A DNA stretch of 64,000 nucleotides, from assembly GCA_905216195.1 (NCBI GenBank), contig CAJMSX010000003.1:1-64000 (forward strand). The letters run 5' to 3'. This document shows, one piece after another, positions 62,111-64,000 of this stretch. A model generated the notes under the pieces. The model saw only the letters and a list, made by a program, of their open reading frames with translations. It was not told the origin of the DNA and did no database searches. The stretch's first letter is position 1. Each line of letters opens with the position of its first letter. Source of the DNA: an uncultured bacterium. GTDB taxonomy: Bacteria; Bacteroidota; Bacteroidia; Bacteroidales; Marinifilaceae. A program made the position numbers and the translations under genes.

Positions 62111-62136
62111 TGAATTTGTAAAATACTTCAAACGTA

Positions 62137-62832
62137 ATGAGTAAACTGACAAAAAATAAGAAGTTAGCTTTAGAGAAAATCGAAAATGGTAGAGTTTATA
62201 CCATTGAAGAAGCTGCTAAACTTGTGAAGGAGATTACTTTTACCAAGTTTGATGCGTCAGTTGACATGGACGTTCGTCTGGGAGTAGACCCGCGTAAAGC
62301 CAATCAAATGGTGCGCGGCGTTTGTACCTTACCCCACGGCACCGGTAAAGAAATCAGAGTTTTGGTGCTTTGTACCCCCGATAAGGTGGAAGAAGCTAAG
62401 GCTGCCGGAGCTGACTATGTTGGATTGGAAGAGTATATTGAAAAGTTGAAAGGCGGTTGGACCGACATCGACATCATTATCACTATGCCTTCTATCATGG
62501 GTAAAATCGGTGCTTTAGGACGAATTTTAGGTCCTCGTGGATTGATGCCTAACCCCAAAAGCGGTACTGTAACTATGGATATAGCCAAAGCCGTTACCGA
62601 GGTTAAGCAAGGAAAAATCGATTTTAAAGTTGACAAATTTGGTATCGTACACACTTCCATCGGTAAAGTAAACTTCGAACCGGAAAAAATCAGAGAGAAC
62701 GCTCGTGAATTTATGAACGTGATCAATAAACTGAAACCGGCTTCCGCAAAGGGTACTTATGTGAAGAGTGTGTTCCTGTCAAGTACAATGAGTCCCGGTA
62801 TTAAATTAGACCTTAAGTCATTACTTGATTAA
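62137..62832 (+). CDS. rplA: 50S ribosomal protein L1
   Basis: A 231-residue L1 of the mobile stalk. Conserved MDVRLGVDPRKANQMVRG, VLCTPDKVEEAKAAGADYVG and GPRGLMPNPKSGTV are all there. L1 commonly represses its own operon by binding the mRNA leader; whether it does so here was not examined further. Confidence 0.97.
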   Translation: MSKLTKNKKLALEKIENGRVYTIEEAAKLVKEITFTKFDASVDMDVRLGVDPRKANQMVRGVCTLPHGTGKEIRVLVLCTPDKVEEAKAAGADYVGLEEYIEKLKGGWTDIDIIITMPSIMGKIGALGRILGPRGLMPNPKSGTVTMDIAKAVTEVKQGKIDFKVDKFGIVHTSIGKVNFEPEKIRENAREFMNVINKLKPASAKGTYVKSVFLSSTMSPGIKLDLKSLLD

Positions 62833-62861
62833 TTATTAACCTTTAAAGGACCATTTGTAGA

Positions 62862-63380
62862 ATGAAAAGGGAAGAAAAACAAGTAATCATAGACAATTTA
62901 ACCGAGCAGATTAAATCATACAAGCATTTGTATGTGAGCGATATCTCTGAACTGGATGCCGCTGCTACACAGGATTTGCGCAAAGAATGTTTCAAAGCCG
63001 GGATTAAACTGATTCAGGTGAAAAACACCTTGTTGAAAGTCGCTCTCGACGGCCTGGAAAACAACTACGAAGACCTTTATGGTGCTTTGTCGGGTTCCAG
63101 CGCCATCATGCTTTGCGAAACCGGAAACGCTCCCGCGAAATTGATCAAAGAATTCCGGAAGAGTCACGACAAACCTGTATTTAAGGCTGCTTTTGTTGAA
63201 GAATGTGCCTATGTAGGTGAAAATCAGCTGGATGCTCTTGTTAGCATTAAATCCAAAGAAGAATTGCTGGGAGACATTGTATTGCTGTTACAATCACCGA
63301 TGCAAAAACTTATCTCTTCTCTGGAATCAGGGAAGAATACTATCGGAGGCGTGTTGAAAACGCTGGAAGATAGAGCGTAA
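62862..63380 (+). CDS. rplJ: 50S ribosomal protein L10
   Basis: A 172-residue L10, base of the L12 stalk. N-terminal MKREEKQVIIDNLTEQIKSY, VKNTLLKVALDG and a C-terminal helix (LISSLESGKNTIGGVLKTLEDRA) that holds L12 dimers. It is 29 bp after rplA. Confidence 0.95.
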   Translation: MKREEKQVIIDNLTEQIKSYKHLYVSDISELDAAATQDLRKECFKAGIKLIQVKNTLLKVALDGLENNYEDLYGALSGSSAIMLCETGNAPAKLIKEFRKSHDKPVFKAAFVEECAYVGENQLDALVSIKSKEELLGDIVLLLQSPMQKLISSLESGKNTIGGVLKTLEDRA

Positions 63381-63425
63381 TTTTATTTATTATCCGAGTA
63401 AAAAACAATTTAAATAATTATCGAA

Positions 63426-63803
63426 ATGGCAGATTTGAAAAAACTTGCAGAGGAATTAGTTAACCTGACTGTAAAAGACGTAAAAGAATTAGCTGACATC
63501 TTAAAAGAAGAGTACGGAATCGAACCCGCAGCTGCTGCTGTTGCCGTTGCTGCTCCGGCTGCCGGTGGCGCAGGTGAAGCTGCCGCCGAACAGACTGAAT
63601 TTGATGTGATCCTGAAATCAGCAGGTGCCGCTAAATTGGGTGTGGTTAAATTAGTAAAAGAGTTAACCGGTCTGGGACTGAAGGAAGCTAAGGAATTAGT
63701 AGACAAAGCTCCCTCTCCTCTGAAAGAAAAGGTTTCTAAGGAAGAAGCTGCACAATTGAAAGCTCAACTGGAAGAAGCAGGAGCTGAAGTTGAACTTAAA
63801 TAA
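63426..63803 (+). CDS. rplL: 50S ribosomal protein L7/L12
   Basis: A 125-residue L7/L12: N-terminal dimerisation helices (LKKLAEELVNLTVKDVKELADIL), an Ala-rich hinge (AAAAVAVAAPAAGGAGEA) and the C-terminal factor-binding domain with GAAKLGVVKLVKELTGLGLKEAKELVD (quoted to mark it: KLVKELTGLGLKEAK). Last gene before the rpoB hairpin. Confidence 0.97.
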   Translation: MADLKKLAEELVNLTVKDVKELADILKEEYGIEPAAAAVAVAAPAAGGAGEAAAEQTEFDVILKSAGAAKLGVVKLVKELTGLGLKEAKELVDKAPSPLKEKVSKEEAAQLKAQLEEAGAEVELK

Positions 63804-63826
63804 GCATAGAACCCCCGGGTTTTAAA

Positions 63827-63854
63827 GGTTTAGAGTCATTATTGACTCTAAACC
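63827..63854 (+). terminator. Hairpin between rplL and rpoB
   Basis: GGTTTAGAGTCA and TGACTCTAAACC form a perfect 12-bp stem with a TTAT loop, then GTTTTGTTGTTATT. It is likely to be a partial terminator or attenuator that lowers rpoB relative to ribosomal protein genes. Confidence 0.7.
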
Positions 63855-63895
63855 GTTTTGTTGTTATTATTGTTTAGGTTCCAAAAAATTAATAG

Positions 63896-64000
63896 ATGTC
63901 TTCAAATCATTCAAATAAAAGAATAAGTTTTGCATCCATAAAAAATCAGTTGGAATATCCTGATTTTCTTGAGATACAATTAAAGTCGTTCAAGGACTTT
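63896..64000 (+). CDS. rpoB: RNA polymerase beta subunit, N-terminal fragment
   Basis: The ATG at 63,896 opens 35 codons up to the window end: MSSNHSNKRISFASI, then NQLEYPDFLEIQLKSFKDF, the standard RpoB N-terminus (YPDFLEIQLKSF). The gene runs out of the window. It follows rplL as in nearly all bacteria, about 92 bp away across the hairpin. Confidence 0.93.
   Translation, partial: MSSNHSNKRISFASIKNQLEYPDFLEIQLKSFKDF

Overview
The window looks like a chromosomal segment of a Bacteroidales bacterium, probably Odoribacteraceae-like; that genus-level placement is inference. The reasons are a SusC/SusD pair run by an ECF sigma factor and a FecR anti-sigma factor, Bacteroidetes-specific families (DUF4296, DUF3822, DUF4293, DUF3109, GLPGLI, NVEALA-like, 6-bladed beta-propeller lipoprotein), Bacteroidetes promoters (TTTG, about 19 bp, TAnnTTTG) upstream of several genes, and very few Shine-Dalgarno sequences.

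Layout. 1-11,326 is a core + strand block broken only by manC: coaX, a TPR protein, lptC, a CorC-type membrane protein, manC (- strand), mlaE-mlaF, a DUF4296 lipoprotein, a small conserved protein and a tricorn-type S41 protease. A 5'-truncated DUF302 remnant follows. About 11,850-21,275 is an AT-rich accessory island, all genes on the - strand: three tandem divergent tyrosine recombinases, then a three-gene operon of a HamA-like nuclease (DUF1837), a HamB-like helicase and an AbiJ-NTD3-type protein. I read it as a mobile Hachiman anti-phage module with an extra abortive-infection-type gene. This is the most interesting part of the window.

21,369-31,430 returns to core functions: a paired active/inactive M16 peptidase operon, a DUF2975/HTH pair, gpmI, a DUF3109 protein, tRNA-His and gcvP. 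31,533-39,536 is a sigma/anti-sigma/SusC (with STN domain)/SusD/TlpA-like uptake operon of unknown substrate. 39,578-45,616 holds rsmD, a DUF3822 gene and a small membrane protein (- strand), a RecD-like helicase, a phosphohexomutase and rplS. 45,873-47,359 holds a beta-propeller lipoprotein with a decayed NVEALA-like peptide gene just upstream. Then come a C69 dipeptidase, a DUF4293 protein, a nucleoside phosphorylase and rny, a probable 6S RNA, zapA and a coiled-coil partner, an M23 peptidase, a TPR protein and a GLPGLI protein.

57,639-64,000 is the translation/transcription block: rpsU behind a long unusual leader, a XerC/D-type recombinase, hpf, tuf, tRNA-Trp, secE, nusG, rplK, rplA, rplJ, rplL and the first 35 codons of rpoB. 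The rpsU leader carries an 11-nt match to the anti-Shine-Dalgarno sequence and hpf has a textbook Shine-Dalgarno site. Both are notable in a phylum whose ribosomes normally hide the anti-SD.
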